A stretch of 25,264 nucleotides of DNA from Isochrysis galbana (taxonomy: Eukaryota > Haptophyta > Isochrysidales > Isochrysidaceae). The stretch is from NCBI GenBank assembly GCA_018136815.1, contig CM030942.1, forward strand, positions 532,597-557,860, read 5' to 3'. Position numbers and translations under genes: made by a program. Below the pieces are notes generated by a model. The model saw only the letters and a list, made by a program, of their open reading frames with translations. It did not search any database and had not been told where the DNA came from. This document shows, one piece after another, positions 9,936-18,941 of this stretch. Positions within the stretch are counted from its first letter, which is position 1. Each line of letters opens with the position of its first letter.

Positions 9936-9961
9936 AACTAAGTTTATAATAGTACTTAGTT
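9936..9961. other. Perfect 8-bp inverted repeat (hairpin) in intergenic DNA
   Basis: AACTAAGT and ACTTAGTT are separated by 10 AT-rich bases. The feature lies in the otherwise featureless 9765-10100 interval between the DUF6625-type gene and the ORF1 retroelement copy. It could mark an RNA 3' end or an element border; no function is shown. Confidence 0.5.
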
Positions 9962-10120
9962 CACCATGGGAGATGGGAGGCGCCTCGTGCACTCCCATCC
10001 GGGCTCCAACTCTACTCGGGGGGGGGGGCATCAGACACGCTCTCAGGCTCTACCCTTGGGGACGAGCTGAGGACTCATTGTTATAGACGGTCCTCAAAAA
10101 CTATTGTTATAGTTTTAGCG

Positions 10121-11728
10121 ATGGAGCGCGCGCCGACCGCTCCCACCTCCCAGCCCCCCGCCGTCACGACGCCCCACAGGGGCCGCCCCAAGCCGCCGGA
10201 GCCGAAGCGCTCGCAGGCCGCCCCACTGACCGACAGCGACGTCGAAATGATCCTCCCACCCTCGCCTCCCCACCAGCCACAGAAGCAGGGGACAGGAAGG
10301 GCCCTGTTCCCTGCAGACCAGCAGAGCCAGCCTCTGGCTCTGCCGCCTCCCCCCACTGGCCTGTCGGCCCATCAAGGACTCCCCGTGGTGGGTGGCAGCC
10401 TGGCTGCCACCCCCATGGTGGCAACTCCTACCAGCAGTGCACCCCTCGTGGGCGGGCACTACACACAACAAACAATTCTTGGGGCCTTTACGGCTTCCAA
10501 CCCTCTCAACAACACTGCACAGATGTCATACGCTGAGGCGGCCGGCCCCAAAGGAAAGCACCCCCATGAAGCAAGACAAGCTCCACCTCCATCTTCCCAA
10601 CAGCCCCAGCCGCCCTCGCGTAAGCGAGCGGATCCACAGTCGGACCCAAAGCCGACTCCACCCATAGCCACACAATTCGCTTCTCCCCCTCATGGTCAAG
10701 ACGAGGAGGAAGAACCGGAGGATACTCCATTCTACATTCAGCTAGCACAGCTAGCAGAGGACAAGAAGGACATCAAGAGCGAGGACATAGCTACCTATAT
10801 GAAGTTTCTTCTCTCCAAGTTGGAAGGCTTGGATGCTACCCCCGATGGGATGGACAAAGGCCGCAAAGGCCCTTGGATATTCTACGTCGATGACGACGCC
10901 CACGAACAATTCAAGGCCGCGTACGGCGACAAAATCCAAGCCACCCTATCGGGTGTCCCGCACGAGTTTGCGATCACCTATGGGGCATTGGCCGATTCAG
11001 CCCCTCGCAAGTCGAGCGCGATCCGATCCTCTCTAAAGGAGGTGGCAACGTATATCGTCTTTCGCATTTTTGACCCGGTCAAGGCATACAAGACCAAGAC
11101 CCGCCACCTGGCTAGCGCGCTGGAGCGTGAAGGCTTCCACGTGCTCAGGGGCAACCAGCAGCGCGCCAAGACCACCCTCGAGGGGATTACCAAAGTAGAA
11201 TCGGGCAAACGCCCGATCTGGCACTTCTATGTCTACACGGACACATCCGCCCTAGGACACCGCTTCCCTAGGAACATTCTCGTGACCCTCGACGACGGGG
11301 AGAGTTTCAATCTGGACTACGCCGTCCGCTCCTCGGTTGAATGCGTAACCCCTGAGGGGGAGATCGCCATACACGGCGCCCCGGGAGGATGCAAAGGCTA
11401 CGACAAGCCATGGGCCATATCTTTCCTTCGCAAAAATCAAGTGAGCTTTCGCCAATGTACTTGCGAGCAAGAGAAGGCGAAAGCGGAGCAGCGCAAGAAG
11501 CAACGTGCGGCAAGCAACGCCATGGATTATCGAGCCCTGATGGGACTCGAGGCGGCGGCACCTTGCCGTCGTTTCATGGCCGGCGAATGCAAGAACAACC
11601 GCCTGAAAGGGCGGCAAATCGTTCAATGCTCATCTAGCCATGACATCCCAGGATGTTGGGCGAAAGATCCCAAGACGAAAGGCGCGCGCGCCCGCACGCC
11701 CCTACTAGAAGGAGTTAGTTTTGGCTGA
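10121..11728 (+). CDS. Retroelement ORF1/Gag-like nucleic-acid-binding protein, copy 1 (intact)
   Basis: The protein has 535 residues. It starts MERAP, as do two other copies in this window. Residues 1-190 are Pro/Ser/Gln-rich and disordered. An acidic patch (DEEEEPED) follows, then a folded region of about 215-445. There, GPWIFYVDDDAHEQF, LASALEREGFHVLRGNQQRAKTT and PIWHFYVYTD recur in diverged form in the broken copy downstream. A basic helix rich in Lys, Gln and Arg comes next. The C-terminal cluster C-x7-C-x12-C-x3-H (CRRFMAGEC to CSSSH) looks like a CCCH zinc finger. Family layout suggests the RNA-binding ORF1 of a non-LTR element, but no reverse transcriptase follows, because after the TGA the sequence changes to unrelated GA-rich DNA. 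So this is a 3'-truncated element or a domesticated gene. The non-LTR class is inference. Confidence 0.6.
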   Translation: MERAPTAPTSQPPAVTTPHRGRPKPPEPKRSQAAPLTDSDVEMILPPSPPHQPQKQGTGRALFPADQQSQPLALPPPPTGLSAHQGLPVVGGSLAATPMVATPTSSAPLVGGHYTQQTILGAFTASNPLNNTAQMSYAEAAGPKGKHPHEARQAPPPSSQQPQPPSRKRADPQSDPKPTPPIATQFASPPHGQDEEEEPEDTPFYIQLAQLAEDKKDIKSEDIATYMKFLLSKLEGLDATPDGMDKGRKGPWIFYVDDDAHEQFKAAYGDKIQATLSGVPHEFAITYGALADSAPRKSSAIRSSLKEVATYIVFRIFDPVKAYKTKTRHLASALEREGFHVLRGNQQRAKTTLEGITKVESGKRPIWHFYVYTDTSALGHRFPRNILVTLDDGESFNLDYAVRSSVECVTPEGEIAIHGAPGGCKGYDKPWAISFLRKNQVSFRQCTCEQEKAKAEQRKKQRAASNAMDYRALMGLEAAAPCRRFMAGECKNNRLKGRQIVQCSSSHDIPGCWAKDPKTKGARARTPLLEGVSFG

Positions 11729-11748
11729 GGCAAATCTTAAGAGAGCTG

Positions 11749-11772
11749 ATATCAGTAGTGATGTACTGATAT
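11749..11772. other. Perfect 9-bp inverted repeat after ORF1 copy 1
   Basis: ATATCAGTA and TACTGATAT are separated by six bases. The hairpin starts 21 bases after the ORF1 stop codon and may belong to the element's 3' region. The rest of 11729-11976 shows no gene. Confidence 0.5.
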
Positions 11773-11974
11773 GATTCAGACATAAGTGATGGCTCCAAAA
11801 GCATGAGAGCTGAGAAGCTGTTACTTTCTACTCTCCTTGACCCCCTCCCTGCGCCACAGAACGAAGTCAAGGAGTGCCCATCGGCTCCTTGTTTATTTTT
11901 GGGTGGCCTCCTGCCGCGCTCGCCGTTTCGGAGAGTCCGAGAGATCGGCGAGAGAAGAGAGCGGTCGGCGGCGG

Positions 11975-11976
<2 letters not shown>

Positions 11977-12027
<51 letters not shown>

Positions 12028-12037
12028 GGGAGAGAGA

Positions 12038-12099
<62 letters not shown>

Positions 12100-12109
12100 G
12101 GGAGAGAGA

Positions 12110-12156
<47 letters not shown>

Positions 12157-12600
12157 GAGGGAGAGAGAGAGGGAGAGAGAGGGAGAGAGGGAGATAGAGG
12201 GAGAGAGGGAGAAAGGGAGAGAGGGAGGGAGAGAGAGAGAGAGGGAGAGAGAGGAAGCCGCGAGTCGAATAGGATGATAGGGAAGAGAGAGACCTCCGAG
12301 GAGGTGAGAGAGCGTGGGCGAGGAAGTAGGAGAGGGGGAGACGAAATCAGCAGAGAAGAAGAGAGGGAAAGAGAGTAGAGGGAGAGAGCAGGCCTACAGA
12401 CAGAGTCAAAAAGAGAATCTCTTTGTTGTGTGCTGTCTACCACCTCGCAACAAGAAGGAGAAATTAAGAGAGCTGCAGGACGAGAGAAAGAAGAGAGAAG
12501 GAGAGAGAGAGAGAGAAGAGAGGGGGGGTTGCTTGGGAGAGGGAAGAGGAAGTAGCAGCAGTAGAGAAGACGTTAAGGAGCAGCGAGAATAGAGAAGAGA
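11977..12600 (+). repeat. Long GA-rich microsatellite block upstream of the lectin-TIR gene
   Basis: This is several hundred bases of (GA)n interrupted by regularly spaced GGGA steps, grading into a less regular purine-rich region. It is followed by CT-rich stretches (12638-12662 and 12710-12724) and the start codon at 12728. Arg/Glu and Leu/Ser open frames over it are artefacts of the dinucleotide. Confidence 0.9.
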
Positions 12601-12727
12601 GAGCGCCGAGAGACCCCCACACCACACAGTCAGCGGCGGCTCTCTCTCCCTCTCACTCCCACAGAAGGATTATGCGAGAATGCGTAGGTGAAGAAGAGAG
12701 GGGAAGAGCGGCTCTCTCTCCTTTCGG

Positions 12728-14923
12728 ATGGAGGCTCGCTGCCCCCACTCCCGCTGGATTCACTCCGCGGGGCTCTGTTACCGCAGCCTCACTGCCGAGG
12801 GCTCTCACTCTGAGTGCTCCACGCTCTGTGGTCGAGAAGGTGCCGCTCCCGCGTGCCCCCGCTCGGCAGCACAGCAGAGAGCCATCGTTGAGCTCATAGG
12901 GAGAGCGCCACACTCGACGGGAATCCACCGTCAGACCGAGGAAAGCCCAGTCTTCGTCTGCCCCTCTGGCGAGGAGACCAACGGCAGTGCGATCACGTGG
13001 GCCGAGGGGAACCCACATGCCGACACGTGGACGCCGCACCATGGCTGTGCCATCTTGGGACGAGACGGAGCGCTTCACGACGCGCCGTGCCTTGGGCTGT
13101 ATCAGTGTCTCTGCGAGTGGCCCGCGCAGCCTTCGGCCCAGTACGCAGCACGCATCGCACACTTTGAGCGCATGGAGCACGCGACGCTCACGCGGCTGCA
13201 CGCCCCGTACCTGGCGGTTCTTTCGGTGGTTGCCACGCTTCCATCGCTATTATTTCTTGTGTGCTGCGTCGGCTCCGTAGTGCGGCGAGCCTGTCGGCGA
13301 GCAGCTCCTGGGACGAGAAGGACGCACTCTTACCTAGCCCGATCACCTGCGGCTACATCGCGAAGACTCACCTTTGCGTGCGGTGCATTGCACGCCAAGT
13401 CCATGCCGGAGCTTCAGCGCGAGGACAGACTTGACAGTAAGGCTGAATTGGTGGAGGCTGGCGCCGGGGCGGCCAGCGCTCCGCCCACCACGCTCCGGGC
13501 GCAATCTGCGCCCTCGTTAGCTGAGCAGGCAGTGTACACGGACCCACGTGCCGAGGCAATAGAACGTGCTGTCCATCAGCTCCGGCTGGCGAGGCGTGCG
13601 TCCTGGCGCAACCGGCTGCGCATATCTGTGCCCACCGTATGTCTCGGCCTCGCGCTGCATGTGTTGGGCATCACTGCCTATGTCTTGCCGCCGTGGCCGG
13701 CCGTTGTCGACGGTGTTTACGCCCGTGTTAGTCAGCCCCTCTTTGTCCTCACTCCGCTCATCCCAACGGTCGTGCTGGCTATGCTGGCCTTGTTGCCGAC
13801 GGACGGCGCGGCCATCCGCCTCGTCGCCTTCTTCATATCCATCTTGCTGGTGGGCTTAACGCCGCCCTTCTTGATAGCGGCAGTGCAGACCTCTTCCCTG
13901 CCGACGGCGAGGGAGGCGGTCGTCGAGGGCGCGGTCGAATCGTGGGCGTACGTGGCGCTCCACGTTGGAGGCATCTGCATGCTCTTCCGCGTGGCTTTTG
14001 CGAACAGCTCGCGGCTGCCTGCACGACGAGCTCTGAGCCGGCTATGCGGCGTTCTGCGCGGCTTGCTGCTTGCCGATGGTGCCATCGTCGCAGTGTCCCT
14101 CGGGCTCGAGATGGCCACCTTCCCGATTGCTCCCTCTCCCTCCGACCCGCGCCGCGTAGCGCAAGCCGTTGAGGCGGCCTTCTTTCTCCTCGCAGGCGCC
14201 TTAACGACCGCGGCGTGCAGGCGCCGCTTCCATGCACGCCTACTACGTGGCGACGACCAACGATGCGCAGCAGCGCTCATCGCGGCAATGGTGGGGCATG
14301 GTGACCTGCAGTGCGCGCTGCAGCTAGCGCAGGAGCGTTTCATGATGGTGTCCCTCGAGCACTTGGGCGACCACGACTTGGACTCGTCCGATGACTCGGG
14401 ACTCGGCCTGCGCGCGTCCCCTGCGGTCCTCGGCGAAGTAGATGCGTTTGTGAGCCATTCGTGGCACGATGATGGGGCCGCGAAGACGGCGGCGTTGCGC
14501 AAGTGGGCCGCATCCTTCGTGCACGCGCATGGGCGCTCGCCGACGCTGTGGATCGATAAGGGCTGCATCGACCAGAAAAACGTGAGCACTGATCTGGCCG
14601 CCTTGCCCATCTACTTGCTCGGCTGCCGCTCCCTCGTGGTCCTCCTAGGGCCCACATACTGCGAGCGGTTGTGGTGCGTCCTCGAGGTGTTTGCCTTCTT
14701 GCAGATGGGTGGCAAGCGCGAGGATATACACGTGATGCGCCTTCAGTCCTGCGACTCGACCACGAATCTATCGTTCGGCGACTTCCGCGTCGACCGCAGC
14801 AGCTGCGCCCTCGACACCGACAAGCAGCGCCTACTCGGCGCAATTGAGGCCGGCTTCGGTGATCTAGCGGACTTCAACAGAACCATCCGCGACATCTTCG
14901 GCTCGAAGCCCGAGCGCGTATGA
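12728..14923 (+). CDS. C-type lectin, seven-helix membrane protein with C-terminal TIR-like domain
   Basis: The protein has 731 residues in one exon. Residues 5-131 form a C-type lectin-like domain: CPHSRWIHSAGLCYRS at the start, a central WAEGNP where such domains carry their ligand-binding loop, and C107 to CLCEW at the end. Predicted membrane helices lie at about 162-185, 299-321, 337-357, 364-386, 405-424, 440-462 and 481-499. The 186-298 loop is long and basic. Residues 570-675 resemble a TIR domain: VDAFVSHSW (first strand), PTLWIDKGCIDQ, LPIYLLGCRSLVVLLGPTY and RLWCVLEVF, where Glu 653 sits at the position of the catalytic Glu in NADase TIRs. This implies a surface receptor with a lectin outside and a TIR-like effector inside. 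An immune or cell-recognition role is inference. No signal peptide is seen, so an upstream exon is possible. Confidence 0.75.
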   Translation: MEARCPHSRWIHSAGLCYRSLTAEGSHSECSTLCGREGAAPACPRSAAQQRAIVELIGRAPHSTGIHRQTEESPVFVCPSGEETNGSAITWAEGNPHADTWTPHHGCAILGRDGALHDAPCLGLYQCLCEWPAQPSAQYAARIAHFERMEHATLTRLHAPYLAVLSVVATLPSLLFLVCCVGSVVRRACRRAAPGTRRTHSYLARSPAATSRRLTFACGALHAKSMPELQREDRLDSKAELVEAGAGAASAPPTTLRAQSAPSLAEQAVYTDPRAEAIERAVHQLRLARRASWRNRLRISVPTVCLGLALHVLGITAYVLPPWPAVVDGVYARVSQPLFVLTPLIPTVVLAMLALLPTDGAAIRLVAFFISILLVGLTPPFLIAAVQTSSLPTAREAVVEGAVESWAYVALHVGGICMLFRVAFANSSRLPARRALSRLCGVLRGLLLADGAIVAVSLGLEMATFPIAPSPSDPRRVAQAVEAAFFLLAGALTTAACRRRFHARLLRGDDQRCAAALIAAMVGHGDLQCALQLAQERFMMVSLEHLGDHDLDSSDDSGLGLRASPAVLGEVDAFVSHSWHDDGAAKTAALRKWAASFVHAHGRSPTLWIDKGCIDQKNVSTDLAALPIYLLGCRSLVVLLGPTYCERLWCVLEVFAFLQMGGKREDIHVMRLQSCDSTTNLSFGDFRVDRSSCALDTDKQRLLGAIEAGFGDLADFNRTIRDIFGSKPERV

Positions 14924-15462
14924 GCTAGTGCTCCTGAACTAGTGCTTCAAGGCGCTCATCTGTAGGTTGATGTCCCGTGCCGAGAAAGAACGTCTGGCGT
15001 GCATGCCATCGTCATTTCTCGTGCCGGCTAGAGTTCTGGGTTATGTAAATTGTTGCACATTTTATCAGGGCACGATGCAATGCAAGTGAACAGCCACGCC
15101 AACGTGTAGCTGCACGCGGGCACTTCGTATCTGTTCGCTTTGCGGTTGCACCGCCCAAAACGCGGGTAGCAGGTGATGGACGGCGCCTTGACAATGGTCA
15201 AATGATGTGTAACGCATCACACGAGCGCACCACCAACCAACGCGCTGCCATGGTGCTCCACGAGCAACAATGAGAACAAGGTCACCCAACGTTGTGCTGG
15301 CTCTTTAAATGATGTAGCAGCGACCCATGGATTTGCCGCCATCGGACGTACTCGCTCGCACAGTCGTGAATTTCATCATCGGTCGCAGGTGCTCGCACAT
15401 TTGAGGTGCGACTACATCTCGAAGCCACATCTGCGTCTCGTCCGTTCAATCACTGCATTGCT
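14924..15462. other. Gene-free interval after the lectin-TIR gene
   Basis: I see no coding frame. It should contain the 3' untranslated region of the lectin-TIR gene. A TGTAA occurs near 15044, a polyadenylation signal in green algae, but its relevance here is unknown. A short inverted repeat, TGATG...CATCA, lies near 15203-15219. Confidence 0.5.
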
Positions 15463-15663
15463 TTTGCATTATACGTGCGTGCATGTAGCACGTGGCCTGT
15501 GTTTGCATTATACGTGCGTTCATGTAGCACGTGATCTGCCTTTGCGTCATACGTGCGTGCATGTAGCACGCGGACTCCGTTTGCGTTTGCGTTACACGTG
15601 GGTGCATGTTAGCACGTGGCCTACGTTTGCGTTATTATACGTGAGTGCATGTAGCACGTGGCC
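15463..15663 (+). repeat. Five tandem ~39-bp repeats with CACGTG (G-box) motifs
   Basis: Units start near 15463, 15502, 15541, 15586 and 15625. Each has a TTTGC(A/G)TTATACGTG-like start followed by GCATGTAGCACGTG; four carry CACGTG, CACGCG or CACGTGA variants. The array ends about 30 bases before the palindrome and start codon of ORF1 copy 2. Such an array could act as an internal promoter, as tandem monomers do in some mammalian L1 elements. Copies 1 and 3 do not have it, so it may also be pre-existing host DNA. Confidence 0.8.
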
Positions 15664-15693
15664 ACACATTTTATTAGGGCTTAATTAAGCCAA

Positions 15694-15711
15694 CTATCGT
15701 TAAAACGATAG
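15694..15711. repeat. Near-palindrome at the 5' end of ORF1 copy 2
   Basis: The 18-mer CTATCGTTAAAACGATAG is an inverted repeat imperfect only at its centre. It is followed directly by GGTC and the ATG of the MERAP frame. The perfect form is found before copy 3 (21946-21963), and a degenerate form (CTATTGTTATAG) at 10101-10112 before copy 1. DNA further upstream differs between the three, so this motif probably marks the element's 5' end. Confidence 0.65.
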
Positions 15712-15715
15712 GGTC

Positions 15716-17686
15716 ATGGAGCGCGCGCCGCCGCCCGCTCTCGCTGCCGCTGCCCTCGCCGCGATGGACGAAGAACTCATGGACACGCCGCTGTCGCCGA
15801 AGCGACCGCGCCAGGATGACCCCCCCAGCCAGGTGGGCACAAGACCCAGCGGGCCACGCCCACTCGCCACAGAGAACAACGAATCCCAAGCTGACATGCT
15901 GGCAACAGCCAGCATGCAGGACACCCACACCACAGTCCACAGACACACCAACCACACCTCACCAGATGGACGCTCCACTAGGGAAGGCCTCCGGGCCGGG
16001 ACCCTACAAGGCCGCGGTACCGCCCTCGCGCCCAGGCGCGAGGGGCTGGCCCGGCACCATCAACGACAAAGCCCCTCATGGGGCTTGTCACAAAAACGCA
16101 ATGCAAAAAGCATTGATGAAGTATGGAAGCCCAGCAAGGAAGCTAGGGACGGCGACAGCCGGGCAGCAAGGGGGGGGGCCCATGGCAAGTCAAAGGGACA
16201 CGGCACTCGCCGCCCCGGTGGTGCACGCGCGCAAGACCCATTCACGAGCCCACACCTCAAACAACAGCCACAAACACACGCACAACACCACAAAGTGCAC
16301 CTTCTCTTCATGCTTTGCCATGAGGACAAGAGCGCTTGGGGCCGCACGGGCCGCACAACCAAACCAAGCAACGCAGAATAGGGTGAAGACTCAACCCTCT
16401 CGCCCTCCATACCTGCCACACAGGTGGCTCTCATCGACGAAGACCTTGAGCCCGAAGGGGAAGAAGAATTCGACAACTCCCTCGAAAAAAAAAAACATCT
16501 GAAGATTCAGGGCTACACACCTACCGTCTACTGGGCTTTCCAGCTCTATTCCCATCGCCCTTACCTCCCCTCCCTCCACCTCCTCGCCTGCCCCCCTTCT
16601 TTCCTTTTTCTTTGGTTTCCGGGGTCCGACCTCCGTGCACTACATGAGGTCTGGTTTGGAGCGTGGGGTCTGGGCGGGCCTGTTGGTCTTGCTCTCGCGT
16701 GTGTCTTGTCTTCCCGGTCGTGTTTAGGTGGTTGGGTCCCGTCTGGGTCGCGTTGCCTCTAGTGGTGTCTTCTCTTATCGGTTTCCTAAGTGATTCATTC
16801 ATCCTCTTCACCTTGCTCCCCGGTCTCTTGGACAGCGTGCTCGATTCCCAGTTTGGCGGCTAGCTTGGCTAGCTCCTCGCAGGGTTCAGGGTTTGAGCCT
16901 GCCTTTGTCGCTTATGTGAAATGCGGGTCTTAGTTCGCCTAGATCTATCCTTTTTTTGGGTTGCCTACCCATGCCCGCTTGGGCTGTTCTCGCCGAGTCG
17001 GTTTCGTACGCGAATAATAGAGCTTTACACAAAACGGTGTATCTTTCTATTGTTCTTATCAGAATTGATTCTTCCCCTCGAAATCTCCATCATATTCACG
17101 CCCTACGAGCGCGGATACAAAATCAAAGACGAGGAAGCCTTCGGCGCGATTGTCGCGCACCTTAACCAACTGGAAGGCGTCGACCTGGAGCCCGACTATA
17201 TCTCCAAGAGTGCCTCCGGCCCATGGGAGATTCTAGTCACAGCAGACTGCGCAAATCAATTCCGCGCGAAATTCAAAGACGTAGCGGATTTTCGCAAGGC
17301 AGGCATACCCTGCCCGGTGGCGGTCAAGTACCAAACTTTCGACGACAAGGCAAGGGATCTACCCCGCTCATCGAACAAAGCGCTGGCTAGCGCCTTCAAG
17401 GACTCCACAGCGCACCTAGTGGTGCGGAACTATAAATTCGAGATGAAAAACCACATCAGCATCAACACACTCGCCAAGGCGGTTGAAAAGCAAGGATTCT
17501 TTTTTCTCCAGGGCAACCAAGAGCGCACCAAGGTCCTCACCAAAGAAGGTATCCTGGTCACCCAGCGCTAACGCTAACAAACTTTCGCAACCTAAAGCTA
17601 GACAAAAACGTCGTGACACACGAAGGAGCGCGGGGCGCCCCCATATGGCACGATCCATACCTCAAACCCCCGGCTCTTCACCCTAG
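15716..17686 (+). pseudogene. ORF1 retroelement copy 2, frameshifted and interrupted
   Basis: The copy starts MERAPPPALAAA with the same 5' context as copy 1. The Pro-rich N-terminus shifts between frames around 15716-16420. An acidic patch (EPEGEEEFD) follows near 16450. About 16500-17064 is unrelated sequence. The homologous core resumes near 17090 and runs to 17571, with IKDEEAFGAIVAHLNQLEGVD, SGPWEILV and QGFFFLQGNQERTKVLTKEGI matching IKSEDIATYMKFLLSKLEGLD, KGPWIFYV and EGFHVLRGNQQRAKTTLEGI of copy 1. After the stop at 17569-17571 a frame-shifted APIWHDPY matches RPIWHFYVY. It is clearly decayed and more than one event broke it. The C-terminal Cys cluster is absent. Confidence 0.65.
16500..17064 (+). 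other. Unrelated segment inside ORF1 copy 2
   Basis: Homology to copy 1 is lost here and the composition changes to C/T-rich, then G/T-rich. It could be a nested insertion or the 3' untranslated part of another element. The right border reads TTTCTATTGTTCTTATCAG, a good splice acceptor, but no matching GT donor is evident at the left border. Confidence 0.4.
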
Positions 17687-17689
17687 CGA

Positions 17690-18576
17690 ATGATGCAGCC
17701 AAATCAGCGTGCCCACAATAGCGTGACATCGAGTCGAAGTCGACCTTAGTTAGCGTTACGCCAAGATTCCAAATCCCATTTGGCACCCTCGGGATGGCCG
17801 AAGTTGTCCGCAGGCAGCGCGCAGCGGCAGCGGCGGCTCTTTTGCGATGGCCGAGCGTCGAGAGGTGGAAGTCCACCCTCCAATTTGGGAGGCGGCTCCT
17901 TGCGGTGTGGTCATTGCTAGCCCGGTCACTTATTATGGGGGTGCGGAGAGTGAAACAAACGCATCTTCTCTCAGTGGGAGCGACGTGCCCACAGTTCGGC
18001 TCGTGTGAGCCGCCGGAGCGTGTGCAAGGGGAGGGGGGTCGGACGGGACTTCGGACCGTCGTTTCGGGCTAGGTCTCTGAAAAGGCGGGGGGACCCTCCG
18101 AGCCGCTTTCGCCGGGGCTTTCCGCTCACGGTCAAAAATGTCGCGACCCCTCCCAATATCCAATACCTAATATACTAGTATTTTAGTATTTAGTGCACTT
18201 AAAAAGCCCTGTTTGATGTTTGACCGCCCTCTTGTTTGCAATGTATGCATAGGGGGTCATGGTCCGGGAAACGATAGAGGTCTTGGTGCCCGGTGGCACC
18301 CGGGGAGGGGGATGTAGAGCGCCCCCATCCCCATGCCCCAATTGTGTGTCTCCTACAAGAACCAATAGGTGCTCATACTGCATGCTATTGCAAGCCCAAA
18401 TAGAATCGACAGCGTCCACGCCATACACCAAACAGCACAACACAACAATAACAACAGGTTAGGGGTAAGAGAAAAGCTAGTCTACATTGGCTAAAGCTGC
18501 ACACACCAAAAGTTTTCGAAAGAGGGGAATGCAAGGAACCCCAAATCATTGATTGAGCCTAAAAAATGCAATTGAG
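17690..18576. other. Gene-free interval between ORF1 copy 2 and the CDO gene's downstream region
   Basis: I see only short frames of unbiased composition. The interval contains the inverted second copy (17917-17948) of a 32-bp motif also present at 6928-6959, and an AT-rich patch of TATACTAGTATTTTAGTATT type near 18169-18192. Confidence 0.5.
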
Positions 18577-18941
18577 CTACGCGACGCTCGGCACTTGCGA
18601 TGAAGCACACCACGAACGGAGCCACTCATGTCCGCGGGCGCACCGAGGTGCTTCTACTATAAACATTCGTCTCGCGATGAACTGTGCCGGCTGTCCGCCG
18701 GCTGTTGGGCTCGAACGCCTCAACTGCTCGCCGCCAAGCCAGAAGAGGCCAAGACGGCTTGTTCGCCAACAAGTCGCGGTCTGTCTCCTTGACCACGCTG
18801 ATGCGGGCCCGCAAGGTGCGGTTCGCGCACACGCACCCGCGTGCACTGGTCGCTTAAGAGGCTGTGCTTCCGCATCCCAACGCGCGGCGGAGCTAGCCGC
18901 CCACCATAGCCTCTCTGCCCATTGGCACATACAATGCCGAG
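18577..18941 (-). other. Probable 3' region of the cysteine dioxygenase gene
   Basis: This stretch directly follows the CDO stop codon on the minus strand. It is open in some frames on both strands, but I recognise no protein, and base composition alone explains those frames. No polyadenylation signal is certain. Confidence 0.35.

Noticed and set aside
11715..12443. Minus-strand Ser/Leu-rich and plus-strand Arg/Glu-rich frames over the GA tracts
   Set aside because: Dinucleotide repeats are stop-free in most frames; the products are simple repeats without any domain.
15389..15688. Repeat protein of YTCVHVARGL type
   Set aside because: It is the translation of the 39-bp minisatellite; unit lengths are not all multiples of three, so the frame drifts.
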